Part shown: one piece after another, positions 7,990-16,783 of the stretch
Layout of the letters: the number at the start of each line of letters is the position of its first letter
Numbering within the stretch: position 1 is the stretch's first letter
DNA from: Burkholderia savannae
Lineage (GTDB): Bacteria > Pseudomonadota > Gammaproteobacteria > Burkholderiales > Burkholderiaceae
Direction: 5' to 3'
NCBI RefSeq assembly: GCF_001524445.2
Contig: NZ_CP013417.1
Coordinates: 2,046,001 to 2,110,000, forward strand
Length of the DNA: 64,000 nt
Notes under the pieces: model-generated
The model's input: only the letters and a program-made list of their open reading frames with translations
What the model was told of the DNA's origin: nothing
The model's database searches: none
Made by a program: the position numbers and the translations under genes

Positions 7990-9021
7990 TCAACTGCCCT
8001 GCGCGGTCGCGGGATCGTCGAAGAAATAATCGCGCCAGGTCTTCGGCTCGTTGCGGATCGCACCGACGCGATGCATGAACCGCGCGAGCGCGAGCGTATT
8101 TTGCGGGGCGATCCTGAACTGCACCTGCGGATCGTTGACGATCTTCAGCAGCAGCGCACGGTCCGCCTTCGAGCCGTTCACGCGCAGATACGCGTCGACC
8201 GCGCCGTCCGGATGCGCCTGCACGTAGCGCGCCGCCTGCGAGAGCGCCGCGACGAACGCGCGGTAGGTCTTCGGATTGTCGCGGCGGAATTTCTCGGTCG
8301 TGTACAGCACCGTCGACGAACTCGGGCCGCCGAGCACGTCATACGAGCTCAGCACGACGTGCGCGTTCGGATTGCCCGCGAGCTCCAGCTCCTGGAACGG
8401 CGAATTGCCGAAATGCGCGGTGATCTCGGTGCCGCCCGCGATGATCGCGGCCGCCGCATCCGGATGCGGGACCGCCTGCGTCAGCCGGTCGAGCCGATCG
8501 TACGCGCGATCGCCCCAGCGCTGCGCGGCCGCGAACTGCAGCACGCGCGACTGCACCGACACCGTCACCGCGGGCACGGCAATGCGGTCACGCTCGGTGA
8601 AATCGGCGATCGTCTTCACGCGCGGATTGTTGCTGACGAGGTAGTACGGCAGGTTGCCGAGCGACGCGACGCCCTTCACGTTCTGCCGGCCGTGTGTGCG
8701 GTCCCAGATCGTCAGTAGCGGCCCGACGCCCGCGCCCGCGATGTCGATCGAGCCGGACAACAGCGCATCGTTGATCGCTGCTCCGCCCGAGAGCTTCACC
8801 CAGTCGACGTCGATCGCGACGCCTTCGGCGCGCCCCGCCTGCTCGATCAGATGCTGGTCGCGCGCGACGTTCAGCAGCAGATAGACGATGCCGAACTGCT
8901 CGGCGATTCGGATGCGCCCCTCGGCGCGGGCCGCGGGCGCGGCGAGAAACGATGCGGCGGCGAGCGCGGCGGCCAGCACGGCCGCGAGCGGGCGCCGCCC
9001 GAAGAACGATGCGCGTGTCAT
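7990..9021 (-). CDS. Periplasmic binding protein of the NitT/TauT/SsuA type
   Basis: A 343-residue solute-binding protein with a clear signal peptide ending near APAARA|EGR. The fold is that of the SsuA/TauA/NMT1-like group: an early FGIVYLLLNVARDQHLIEQAG segment, then NDALLSGSIDIAGAGVGPLL, and later STVLYTTEKFRRDNPKTYRAF. It delivers substrate to the permease and ATPase encoded downstream. Sulfonate or taurine is likely but unproven. GGAG lies five bases before the ATG. Confidence 0.85.
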   Translation of the reverse strand: MTRASFFGRRPLAAVLAAALAAASFLAAPAARAEGRIRIAEQFGIVYLLLNVARDQHLIEQAGRAEGVAIDVDWVKLSGGAAINDALLSGSIDIAGAGVGPLLTIWDRTHGRQNVKGVASLGNLPYYLVSNNPRVKTIADFTERDRIAVPAVTVSVQSRVLQFAAAQRWGDRAYDRLDRLTQAVPHPDAAAAIIAGGTEITAHFGNSPFQELELAGNPNAHVVLSSYDVLGGPSSSTVLYTTEKFRRDNPKTYRAFVAALSQAARYVQAHPDGAVDAYLRVNGSKADRALLLKIVNDPQVQFRIAPQNTLALARFMHRVGAIRNEPKTWRDYFFDDPATAQGS

Positions 9022-9291
9022 GACGACTCCATGAATTCCGTCGAGACAGCGAATCTAGGGGCGCCCGTGCGCCCGGGTCAACGAAGCAAATCCGCTACGC
9101 TTATCGGCTGCGACGATAACGGCGCGCACGCGAACGGCACGACACGCGTACAAAAACGGCGCTTCGCGATGACGCGAAACGCCGTCTTTCCCGCGCGCGA
9201 CGCAGGCTGCCCGCAGGCGTCGCGCGCATTCGACATCGCTTCGCGCGGCGAGCGCCGAACCGGCCTTCGCCCGCCGCGCGGCGGCCCGCGA

Positions 9292-10596
9292 TCAGGGCTC
9301 GTTGCGCAGATACCCTTCCCTGCTCGGATCGCGCATGCGCCACGACACGAAGAGCGAGATCGCGCAGAGCACGGTCACGTACCAGTAGAAGCTCGATTCG
9401 CTGCCGACCGACTTGAACCACAGCGCGACATACTCGGCCGAGCCGCCGAAGATCGCGTTGGCGACCGCGTACGACAGCCCGACGCCCATCGCGCGCACTT
9501 CGGGCGGGAACATCTCGGCCTTGATGAGGCCGCTGATCGACGTGTAGAAGCTGACGATCGCGAGCGCGACGACGATGAGGCCGAACGCCGCGAACGGGCT
9601 CGTCACGCCGCCCAACGCATGCATCAGCGGCACGGTGCCGATCACGGCGCCCGTGCCGAACAGGATCATCGACTTCCGGCGGCCGATCTTGTCCGACAGC
9701 GCGCCGAACACCGGCTGCATCAGCATGTAGACGAAGAGCGCGGCCGTCATCACGTTGCTCGCGGTCTTCGCATGCATGCCTGCAGTGTTGACGAGGTACT
9801 TCTGCATGTACGTCGTGAACGTGTAGAAGATCAGCGAGCCGCCGGCCGTGAAGCCGACCACCGTCAGGAACGCGCCCTTGTGCTGCCACACGCCGCGAAT
9901 CGTGCCGGCGTCCTTCGCCTTGCGCGACTCGCTCGTCGACGTCTCGTCGAGCGACTTGCGCAGGTACAGCGAGATCAGCGCGGCCGCCGCGCCGACGACG
10001 AACGGAATGCGCCAGCCCCACGCCTTCAGTTCGGCGGCCGAGAGCGTCTGCTGCAGGATCACGAGCACGAGGAGCGCGCAGAGCTGGCCGCCGATCAGCG
10101 TCACGTACTGGAACGACGCGAAGAAGCCGCGGCGGCCCTTGAGCGCCACCTCGCTCATGTAGGTCGCGCTCGTGCCGTATTCGCCGCCGACCGACAGGCC
10201 CTGGAACAGCCGCGCGACGAGCAGCAGGAACGGCGCGAGCGCGCCGATCTGCGCATACGTCGGCAGCACCGCGATCACGAGCGAGCCGCCGCACATCATC
10301 AGCACCGAGATCATCATCGCTGCGCGGCGGCCGTGCTTGTCCGCGATCCGGCCGAACAGCCAGCCGCCGATCGGACGCATCAGGAAGCCCGCTGCGAACA
10401 CGCCCGCCGTGTTGAGCAGCTGCGTCGTCGTGTTGCCGTTCGGAAAGAACGCCGGCGCGAAATACAGCGCGCAGAACGAGTAGATGTAGAAGTCGAACCA
10501 CTCGACGAGGTTGCCCGACGATGCGCCGACGATCGCGAGCACGCGACGCCGGACGTCTTGCCGCGTGACGGCGGCGACGGCGGTCTGGTCATTCAT
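9292..10596 (-). CDS. MFS metabolite:H+ symporter (MHS family)
   Basis: A 434-residue transporter with 12 predicted membrane segments. It resembles the KgtP/ProP branch of the major facilitator superfamily, which takes up 2-oxoglutarate, citrate or other small carboxylates with protons. Typical features are [14 protein letters not shown] in helix 1, the motif-A loop [10 protein letters not shown], and [18 protein letters not shown]. The ATG at 10596 is chosen over an upstream alternative because an AAGGA sequence lies before it and it matches the usual start of the family. The substrate is not known. Confidence 0.88.
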   Translation of the reverse strand: MNDQTAVAAVTRQDVRRRVLAIVGASSGNLVEWFDFYIYSFCALYFAPAFFPNGNTTTQLLNTAGVFAAGFLMRPIGGWLFGRIADKHGRRAAMMISVLMMCGGSLVIAVLPTYAQIGALAPFLLLVARLFQGLSVGGEYGTSATYMSEVALKGRRGFFASFQYVTLIGGQLCALLVLVILQQTLSAAELKAWGWRIPFVVGAAAALISLYLRKSLDETSTSESRKAKDAGTIRGVWQHKGAFLTVVGFTAGGSLIFYTFTTYMQKYLVNTAGMHAKTASNVMTAALFVYMLMQPVFGALSDKIGRRKSMILFGTGAVIGTVPLMHALGGVTSPFAAFGLIVVALAIVSFYTSISGLIKAEMFPPEVRAMGVGLSYAVANAIFGGSAEYVALWFKSVGSESSFYWYVTVLCAISLFVSWRMRDPSREGYLRNEP

Positions 10597-10920
10597 GGAT
10601 GGGTCTTTTCCTTGAAGTTCTCTGGATGGCCTGGCGGTGACGATCTGCCGCCTTCTTGTTCGACGCACGCGGTGATACCGGTTCCACCTCGGCGTGGCGG
10701 CGATTTTAGCGAAATGTAATCTATCTGGCTGCCCGGGATCGCCCCGATGTCAAAAAATAATTTCCGCTCGGCCGGCCATTCAACGAAAACGCGAGCCGGG
10801 CGGCTCGCGTTTCGTGCAAGGTGGCGCCGCGCAAGCGGCGGCCGGAGCGAGGGCCACGCCGACGATATCGCCGATATCCACCGATATCGCCGCGCGGCGC
10901 GCGACGGGCGCGCCGCGCCG
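10597..10920. other. Gap with spoVR terminator and MFS promoter region
   Basis: The 324-bp stretch holds the terminator of the spoVR operon (10783-10815) and three copies of a CGATATC-type word at about 10862-10890. Between them and the MFS start is unremarkable sequence that should contain the MFS promoter. No gene is seen. Confidence 0.6.
10783..10815 (-). terminator. Terminator of the prkA-yeaH-spoVR operon
   Basis: A near-perfect inverted repeat has arms ACGAAAACGCGAGCC and GGCTCGCGTTTCGT around a GGGC loop. On the minus strand the stem GCGAGCC/GGCTCGC is followed by GTTTTC, a short T-run. It lies about 105 bp past the spoVR stop. Confidence 0.7.
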
Positions 10921-12600
10921 TCAGATCCGGATTTCCGGCGCCGTGTAGGGGCACTCGTAGCGCTTGCGTACCGTCCCCGTCTCGTCGACGCTCTCGAGGA
11001 ACACGTCGAACTGCCAGAGCCGCGCCATGTGCTTGAGCACCTCCTCGCTGTCGTTGGACAGGTGACGGTTGTCGGTCATGAAATGGCGCAGCGTGAGGCT
11101 GCGGTCGCCGCGCGTATTGACCGACCACACCTGGATGTTCGGCTCCCGATGATGGATGTCGTACTGCCGCGACAGCGCCTGCCGCACGTACTGATAGCCG
11201 GAGTCGTCATGGATCGCCGACACTTCGAGCGCATCGCGCATGTCGTCGTCGAGCACCGAGAACAGACGCATCTCGCGAATCAGATGCGGCGACAGATATT
11301 GCGCGATGAAGCTCTCGTCCTTGAAGTTGCGCATCGCATAGTGAAGCGCCGGCAGCCACGGGCTGCCCGCGAGCTCGGGAAACCACTTGTAGTCCTCCTC
11401 GGTCGGCGCCTCGCAGATCCGGCGGATGTCGCTCATCATCGAGAAGCCGAGCGCGTACGGATTGATCCCGCTGTAGTACGGCTTCATCACGGGCGGCTGG
11501 TAGATCACGTTGCTGTGCGAATGGAGGAACTCCATCATGAAGCCGTCCGCGAGCTTGCCCTGGTTGTACATCGTGTTGAGCAGCGTGTAATGCCAGAACG
11601 TCGCCCAGCCTTCGTTCATCACCTGCGTCTGCCGCTGCGGATAGAAGTACTGGCCGATCTTGCGCACGATCCGGATCACCTCGCGCTCCCACGGCTCGAG
11701 GAACGGCGCGTTCTTCTCCGCGAAGTACAGCAGGTTTTCCTGCGGCTCGGGCGGATAGCGTTCCTCCTGCTCCTCGGCGAGCTCGAGCTTTCTCGAGGGC
11801 AGCGTGCGCCACAGCTCGTTGACCTGCGACTGCAGGTACGCCTCGCGCTCGCGCCGCAGTTCGGATTCCTTCGCGAGCGACGGCTTCTGCGGACGCTTGT
11901 AGCGGTCGACGCCGTAGTTCATCAGCGCGTGGCACGAGTCGAGCAGTTCCTCGACGCGATCGAGCCCGTAGCGCTCCTCGCATTCGGCGACGTAGTTCTT
12001 CGCGTAGACGAGGTAATCGATGATCGCGTGCGCGTCGGTCCACAAGCGGAACAGGTAGTTGCCCTTGAAGAACGAGTTGTGCCCGTACGCCGCGTGCGCG
12101 ATGACGAGCGCCTGCATCGTCATCGTGTTCTCTTCCATCAGATACGCGATGCACGGGTTCGAATTGATGACGATCTCGTACGCGAGCCCCATCTGCCCTC
12201 GCCGGTAGCTCTTCTCGGTCGACAGGAAGTGCTTGCCGAACGACCAGTGACGGTAGTTGACGGGCATGCCGACCGACGCGTACGCGTCCATCATCTGCTC
12301 GGCGCTGATCAGCTCGAGCTGGATCGGGTAGATGTCGAGCTCGTACTGCTCCGCGACCTGCGAGATGTGGGTGTCGTACTCCTCGATCAGCTCGAAGGTC
12401 CAGTCGGACGGACACGGCAGCGGTTTGCGGTCGGCAACGTTCATACGCGCTTCCTTGAGCCCGCTTGCGGGCGCTTCTGGGTGCTGCGCCGCCGCGTCGG
12501 GCGATGCGCCGCGCTCGTTCGCGGCGGGTTCCGACGCTTCGTCGCTCTTGCGGCGCGGCTCGTAGCCGCGCGCTTCGTTATGCAGGTGGCGAGTCGTCAT
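10921..12600 (-). CDS. spoVR: SpoVR family protein (YcgB homologue)
   Basis: The body of this protein (from about residue 68, WTFELIEEYDTHISQVAEQY, with ISAEQMMDAYASVGMPVNY and HWSFGKHF) is clearly SpoVR/YcgB. The biochemical role of the family is unknown. It is usually found with PrkA and YeaH in stationary-phase and stress regulation. The ATG at 12600 overlaps the yeaH stop (TGATG). A second ATG at 12444 has a better ribosome-binding site (AAGGA) and would give 507 residues, close to the 510 of E. coli YcgB. The 52-residue extension is low-complexity, so either start is possible. Confidence 0.92.
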   Translation of the reverse strand: MTTRHLHNEARGYEPRRKSDEASEPAANERGASPDAAAQHPEAPASGLKEARMNVADRKPLPCPSDWTFELIEEYDTHISQVAEQYELDIYPIQLELISAEQMMDAYASVGMPVNYRHWSFGKHFLSTEKSYRRGQMGLAYEIVINSNPCIAYLMEENTMTMQALVIAHAAYGHNSFFKGNYLFRLWTDAHAIIDYLVYAKNYVAECEERYGLDRVEELLDSCHALMNYGVDRYKRPQKPSLAKESELRREREAYLQSQVNELWRTLPSRKLELAEEQEERYPPEPQENLLYFAEKNAPFLEPWEREVIRIVRKIGQYFYPQRQTQVMNEGWATFWHYTLLNTMYNQGKLADGFMMEFLHSHSNVIYQPPVMKPYYSGINPYALGFSMMSDIRRICEAPTEEDYKWFPELAGSPWLPALHYAMRNFKDESFIAQYLSPHLIREMRLFSVLDDDMRDALEVSAIHDDSGYQYVRQALSRQYDIHHREPNIQVWSVNTRGDRSLTLRHFMTDNRHLSNDSEEVLKHMARLWQFDVFLESVDETGTVRKRYECPYTAPEIRI

Positions 12601-13865
12601 CAGGATTCCACGTGCTTTTCAAAGAGTTCACGGAACACCGGATAAATGTCGGCAGCCGATTCCACTTTCTTCATCGCGAGATGCGGTTGCGACAGCGCCA
12701 GTTGCGCGTATTCGAGCCAGAGGTTCTGCTCTTCGGGCGTCACCTGGATGTACGCGAAATAACGCACCTTCGACAGGATGTCCTCGTCGAGGATCTTGCG
12801 GCACTTCGGCGAATCGTCGGTCCAGTTGTCGCCGTCCGACGCCTGCGCGCCGTAGATGTTCCACTCGGTCGGCGAATAGCGCTCGTCCATCACCTTGCGC
12901 ATCAGCTCGAGCGCGCTCGACACGACCGTGCCGCCGCTTTCGGTCGAATGGAAGAACGTGTCCTCGTCGACTTCCTCCGCGCGCGTGTGATGGCGGATGA
13001 ACACCACTTCGATGCGCTCGTAGTTGCGCTTGAGGAACAGGTACAGCAGGATGAAGAAGCGCTTCGCGAGATCCTTGCGCTGCTCGTCCATCGAGCCCGA
13101 CACGTCCATCAGGCAAAACATCACCGCCTGGCTCGACGGCTGCGGCATCTTCACGCGGTTCACGTAGCGCAGATCGAACGGATCGATGAACGGAATGCGC
13201 CAGATGCGGCCCTTCAGGTGATGGATCTCCTCCTCGAGCTGCGCGATCTCGACGCGATGGTCGCCCGATTCTTCCTTCAGCGCGGCGAGCTTTTCCTCGA
13301 GCTCGCGCAGTTCGTTGACGAGCGGCGAGCCGAGCGCGATGCGCCGGCCGAGCGCGCTTCGCAGCGAGCGCACGACGTCGATGTTGTTCGGCGTGCCCTC
13401 CGCCGCCCAGCCCGCGCGGACGTTCTTCCAGCTCGGTACGGTCAGCAGGTGGGTCTTGACGAGGCGCGGCAGTTCGAGATCGTCGAAGAAGTACTGCATG
13501 AATTCCTCGCGGGACAGCTCGAACACGAAGTCGTCCTGACCTTCGCCCTCGTTGCTCGCCTGGCTGCCGCCGCCTCCGGCGCCGCCCGGCGGACGCGGGA
13601 TCTTGTCGCCGCGCACGTAATCGGCGTTGCCCGGGTGCACGAGCTCGCGCCGGCCGCCCGGCCCGTGCCGGAACGTCGGCTCCGCGATGTCCTTGCGGGG
13701 AATCGTGATGCTCTGCGTGCTCTGGATGTCCTTGATGCTGCGATCGCGCACCGCGTCGGACACTGCACGACGAATGTAGTTCTTGACACGGCGCAGGAAG
13801 CGCTCGCGATTGGCAATGCTCTTGTTCTTGCCGGCCAGCCTGCGGTCGATGATTTGATGAAGCAC
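12600..13865 (-). CDS. yeaH: YeaH/YhbH family protein (DUF444, VWA-like)
   Basis: A 421-residue DUF444 protein very like E. coli YeaH. It opens with IDRRLAGKNKSIANRERFLRR, has a glycine-rich linker near residue 95-105, and carries a von Willebrand A-like domain with the metal-site motif DVSGSMD. The family acts with the PrkA/YeaG kinase in nitrogen-starvation and stationary-phase survival, probably as partner or substrate. The start is a GTG at 13865 with GGGAG seven bases upstream. It is 123 bp after prkA and overlaps spoVR. Confidence 0.92.
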   Translation of the reverse strand: MLHQIIDRRLAGKNKSIANRERFLRRVKNYIRRAVSDAVRDRSIKDIQSTQSITIPRKDIAEPTFRHGPGGRRELVHPGNADYVRGDKIPRPPGGAGGGGSQASNEGEGQDDFVFELSREEFMQYFFDDLELPRLVKTHLLTVPSWKNVRAGWAAEGTPNNIDVVRSLRSALGRRIALGSPLVNELRELEEKLAALKEESGDHRVEIAQLEEEIHHLKGRIWRIPFIDPFDLRYVNRVKMPQPSSQAVMFCLMDVSGSMDEQRKDLAKRFFILLYLFLKRNYERIEVVFIRHHTRAEEVDEDTFFHSTESGGTVVSSALELMRKVMDERYSPTEWNIYGAQASDGDNWTDDSPKCRKILDEDILSKVRYFAYIQVTPEEQNLWLEYAQLALSQPHLAMKKVESAADIYPVFRELFEKHVES

Positions 13866-13988
13866 ACCCAGTCTCCCGCTCGAATGTCGATACGCCGGGA
13901 CGCACGCCGCGCACGCGGGCTTGCCGCAATGCGGGCGACGTCTCTCAAGGTGCCCGTGCGCGGCCGCGCGGGCGTCGCGTTGCGCGCG

Positions 13989-15911
13989 TCATGACGACTT
14001 GCGCACGCGCAGATACCAGTCGCACAGGAGCCGAACCTGCTTCGGCGTATAGCCCTTCGCGACCATCCGGTTCACAAAGTCTTCGTGCTTGCGCTGCTCC
14101 TCCGCCGAGCCCTTCGCGTTGAACGAAATGACCGGCAACAATTCCTCCGTGTTCGAGAACATCTTCTTTTCGATCACGACGCGCAGCTTCTCGTAGCTGA
14201 CCCACGCCGGGTTCTTGCCCCCGTTCGCGGCGCGCGCGCGCAACACGAAGTTCACGATCTCGTTGCGGAAATCCTTCGGATTGCTGATGCCCGCCGGCTT
14301 CTCGATCTTCTCGAGCTCGGCGTTGAGCGCCGCGCGGTCGAAGCTCTCGCCCGTGTCGTGATCGCGGAACTCCTGATCCTGTATCCAGAAATCCGCGTAC
14401 GTGACGTAGCGGTCGAAGATGTTCTGGCCGTATTCCGAATACGACTCGAGATACGCGGTCTGGATCTCCTTGCCGATGAACTCCGCGTAGCGCGACGCGA
14501 GCAGATCCTTCACGAACGACAGATACTTCTGCTCGGTTTCAGGCGGGAACTGCTCGCGCTCGATCTGCTGTTCGAGCACGTACATCAGGTGCACCGGGTT
14601 CGCCGCGACTTCGGTCGAATCGAAGTTGAACACGCGCGACAGGATCTTGAACGCGAAGCGCGTGGACACGCCCGTCATCCCTTCGTCGACGCCCGCGTAG
14701 TCGCGATACTCCTGATAGGACTTCGCCTTCGGATCGGTGTCCTTCAGATTCTCGCCGTCGTACACCTGCATCTTCGAAAAGAGACTCGAATTCTCCGGCT
14801 CGTGCAAACGCGTGAGCACCGAGAGCTGCGCCATCATCTTCAGCGTGCCGGGCGCACACACGGCCTCGGCGAGCGACGAGTTGCGGATCAGCTTCTCGTA
14901 GATCTTGATTTCCTCGGACACGCGCAGGCAGTACGGCACCTTGACGACGAAGATCCGGTCGAGCAACGCCTCGTTGTTGCGGTTGTTGCGGAACGCCTTC
15001 CATTCGGATTCGTTCGAATGCGCGAGGATGATGCCGTCGAACGGGATCGCGCCGAATCCTTCGGTGCCCTTGAAGTTGCCTTCCTGCGTGGCGGTCAGGA
15101 GCGGATGCAGCACCTTGATCGGCGCCTTGAACATTTCGACGAACTCGAGAAGGCCCTGGTTCGCGAGGCACAGGCCGCCCGAATAACTGTACGCGTCGGC
15201 ATCGTCCTGCGCGTATTGCTCGAGCTTGCGGATGTCGACCTTGCCGACGAGCGACGAGATGTCCTGATTGTTCTCGTCGCCGGGCTCGGTCTTCGCGATG
15301 CCGATCTGCCGCAGGATCGAAGGATAGCGGCGCACGACGCGGAAGCGCCGGATGTCGCCGTTGTACTCGTGCAGGCGCTTGACCGCCCACGGACTCAGGA
15401 TGCTCTTCAGATAGCGGCGCGGTATGCCGTATTGCTCTTCGAGGATCGGACCGTCTTCGTCGTAGTCGAACAGGCCGAGTGGCGATTCGTTGACGGGCGA
15501 GCCCTTGAGCGCGTAGAACGGCACGCGCTCCATCAGTTGCTTCAGGCGCTCGGCGATCGACGACTTGCCGCCGCCCACCGGTCCGAGCAGGTAGAGGATC
15601 TGCTTCTTCTCCTCGAGCCCCTGCGCCGCGTGGCGGAAATAGGCGACCACCTGCTCGATCACCTCTTCCATCCCGTAAAACTCGCGGAACGCAGGGTACA
15701 CCTTGATGACCTTGTTCGCGAAAATCCGCGACAGGCGCGGATCGTTGCGAGTGTCGATCTGTTCCGGCTCCCCGATGGCCGCCAGCATGCGTTCGCCGGC
15801 CGTGGCGTACGCCGATGGATCGTTCTTGCAGAGCGCGAGATACTCCTCTAGCGAGAACTCTTCTTCTCGCGTTTTTTCGAAGCGGTTCGCGAAGCTGCTA
15901 TAAATATCCAT
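13989..15911 (-). CDS. prkA: PrkA serine protein kinase (YeaG homologue)
   Basis: A 640-residue PrkA/YeaG protein, close to the 644 of E. coli YeaG. The N-terminal AAA-type domain contains the P-loop LLGPVGGGKSS near residue 108 and the later DGIILAHSNESEW segment. The C-terminal part is the PrkA domain, distantly related to eukaryotic kinases. It is induced in stationary phase and by nitrogen limitation in enterobacteria. The ATG at 15911 has an excellent AGGAGG upstream, and this is the first gene of the prkA-yeaH-spoVR operon. Confidence 0.95.
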   Translation of the reverse strand: MDIYSSFANRFEKTREEEFSLEEYLALCKNDPSAYATAGERMLAAIGEPEQIDTRNDPRLSRIFANKVIKVYPAFREFYGMEEVIEQVVAYFRHAAQGLEEKKQILYLLGPVGGGKSSIAERLKQLMERVPFYALKGSPVNESPLGLFDYDEDGPILEEQYGIPRRYLKSILSPWAVKRLHEYNGDIRRFRVVRRYPSILRQIGIAKTEPGDENNQDISSLVGKVDIRKLEQYAQDDADAYSYSGGLCLANQGLLEFVEMFKAPIKVLHPLLTATQEGNFKGTEGFGAIPFDGIILAHSNESEWKAFRNNRNNEALLDRIFVVKVPYCLRVSEEIKIYEKLIRNSSLAEAVCAPGTLKMMAQLSVLTRLHEPENSSLFSKMQVYDGENLKDTDPKAKSYQEYRDYAGVDEGMTGVSTRFAFKILSRVFNFDSTEVAANPVHLMYVLEQQIEREQFPPETEQKYLSFVKDLLASRYAEFIGKEIQTAYLESYSEYGQNIFDRYVTYADFWIQDQEFRDHDTGESFDRAALNAELEKIEKPAGISNPKDFRNEIVNFVLRARAANGGKNPAWVSYEKLRVVIEKKMFSNTEELLPVISFNAKGSAEEQRKHEDFVNRMVAKGYTPKQVRLLCDWYLRVRKSS

Positions 15912-16783
15912 GCTACCTCCTCGCCTGAGTCTGAAGACGATCTTGCCTTCGTATAGATCGTGTCGAAGCAGGACCGTTCGATTTCATCCTAAACCCATTT
16001 ACTTTTTTTTTCACGAACTACTTCAACGGCCCCGTTGCAGTTCTCTGCATTGCGGAAAACGCTGCTTGGAAAGCACTTTCTGCTGCTCTAGAATGGTTCT
16101 CCCGCTTCGCGCCAACGCTGCATCGGCGCTCTCCATTCAGGCAGCGGATCGTCTCCTCCGTTGACGTTCCCGCACTCGCCGAACCACCTTCCCGCTTCTT
16201 TCCATATACGCGCGACGCGTCGTCTGCGACGACATCGCAAACGCGCCGTTACAATTTTTTTGCGTTGCGCGCAACGGCGCGATGCCCCTGACGGCGATGA
16301 GGGCGATTGCTTGCGGCGCACGCGCGGCGGAAACGCGCGGCGCGCCGGCTGAGACGGCTGCCGAGCGCGCGCGACGAGTGCGTGTCGGTTACATGTACGT
16401 CGCCCGAGCGGGCACGTTCGCGGCGGAGGCAACGGCAATGCGGCCGCAGGGGATGTTTCCGTTCGGGATCTGTCCATATTCAGGACGTGCCTGTCTAGGA
16501 CATGCCCGTCTGTCCAAGACGTGCGTGCCCAGCACGCGCCTGTTCCATGACGTGCCCGCCCAGGGCGCGCCCGTACGCGCGACGCGCGCTCGCGGCGATT
16601 TTCGAGATGGCGATGCCGCGCTCGTCGCGCGCCGAGCGCCCACGCATCGGAAAGCGCGCGCCGGCCACCGCGCGACGAACGTGTGAGCGGCTGTTTGCGA
16701 TGCAAAAACGCCCGCTGGCGGCAAGCGCTGTCGTTCAGTCTAATTGGGGATAGATCGTTGTCCGATACGATCTCCATCCGATG
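15912..16783. other. 872-bp gap upstream of prkA
   Basis: The part nearest prkA (15912-16100) is AT-richer, contains a poly-T/poly-A tract near 16003 and should hold the prkA promoter. The part from 16480 to 16576 is a degenerate repeat array. Open frames on the minus strand across 16088-16777 have no ribosome-binding site, start within the repeats and read as Arg/Ala/Ser low complexity, so I do not call a gene. Confidence 0.6.
16482..16576. repeat. Degenerate 15-19 bp direct repeats (GACGTGCC type)
   Basis: About six head-to-tail segments can be aligned: GACGTGCCTGTCTAG, GACATGCCCGTCTGTCCAA, GACGTGCGTGCCCAGC, ACGCGCCTGTTCCAT, GACGTGCCCGCCCAGG and GCGCGCCCGTACGCG. Both length and sequence drift from copy to copy. 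Confidence 0.6.

Noticed and set aside
16088..16777. 229-residue minus-strand frame upstream of prkA
   Set aside because: It has no ribosome-binding site, starts inside the chemoreceptor gap and runs through degenerate repeats. The product is Arg/Ser-rich low complexity.
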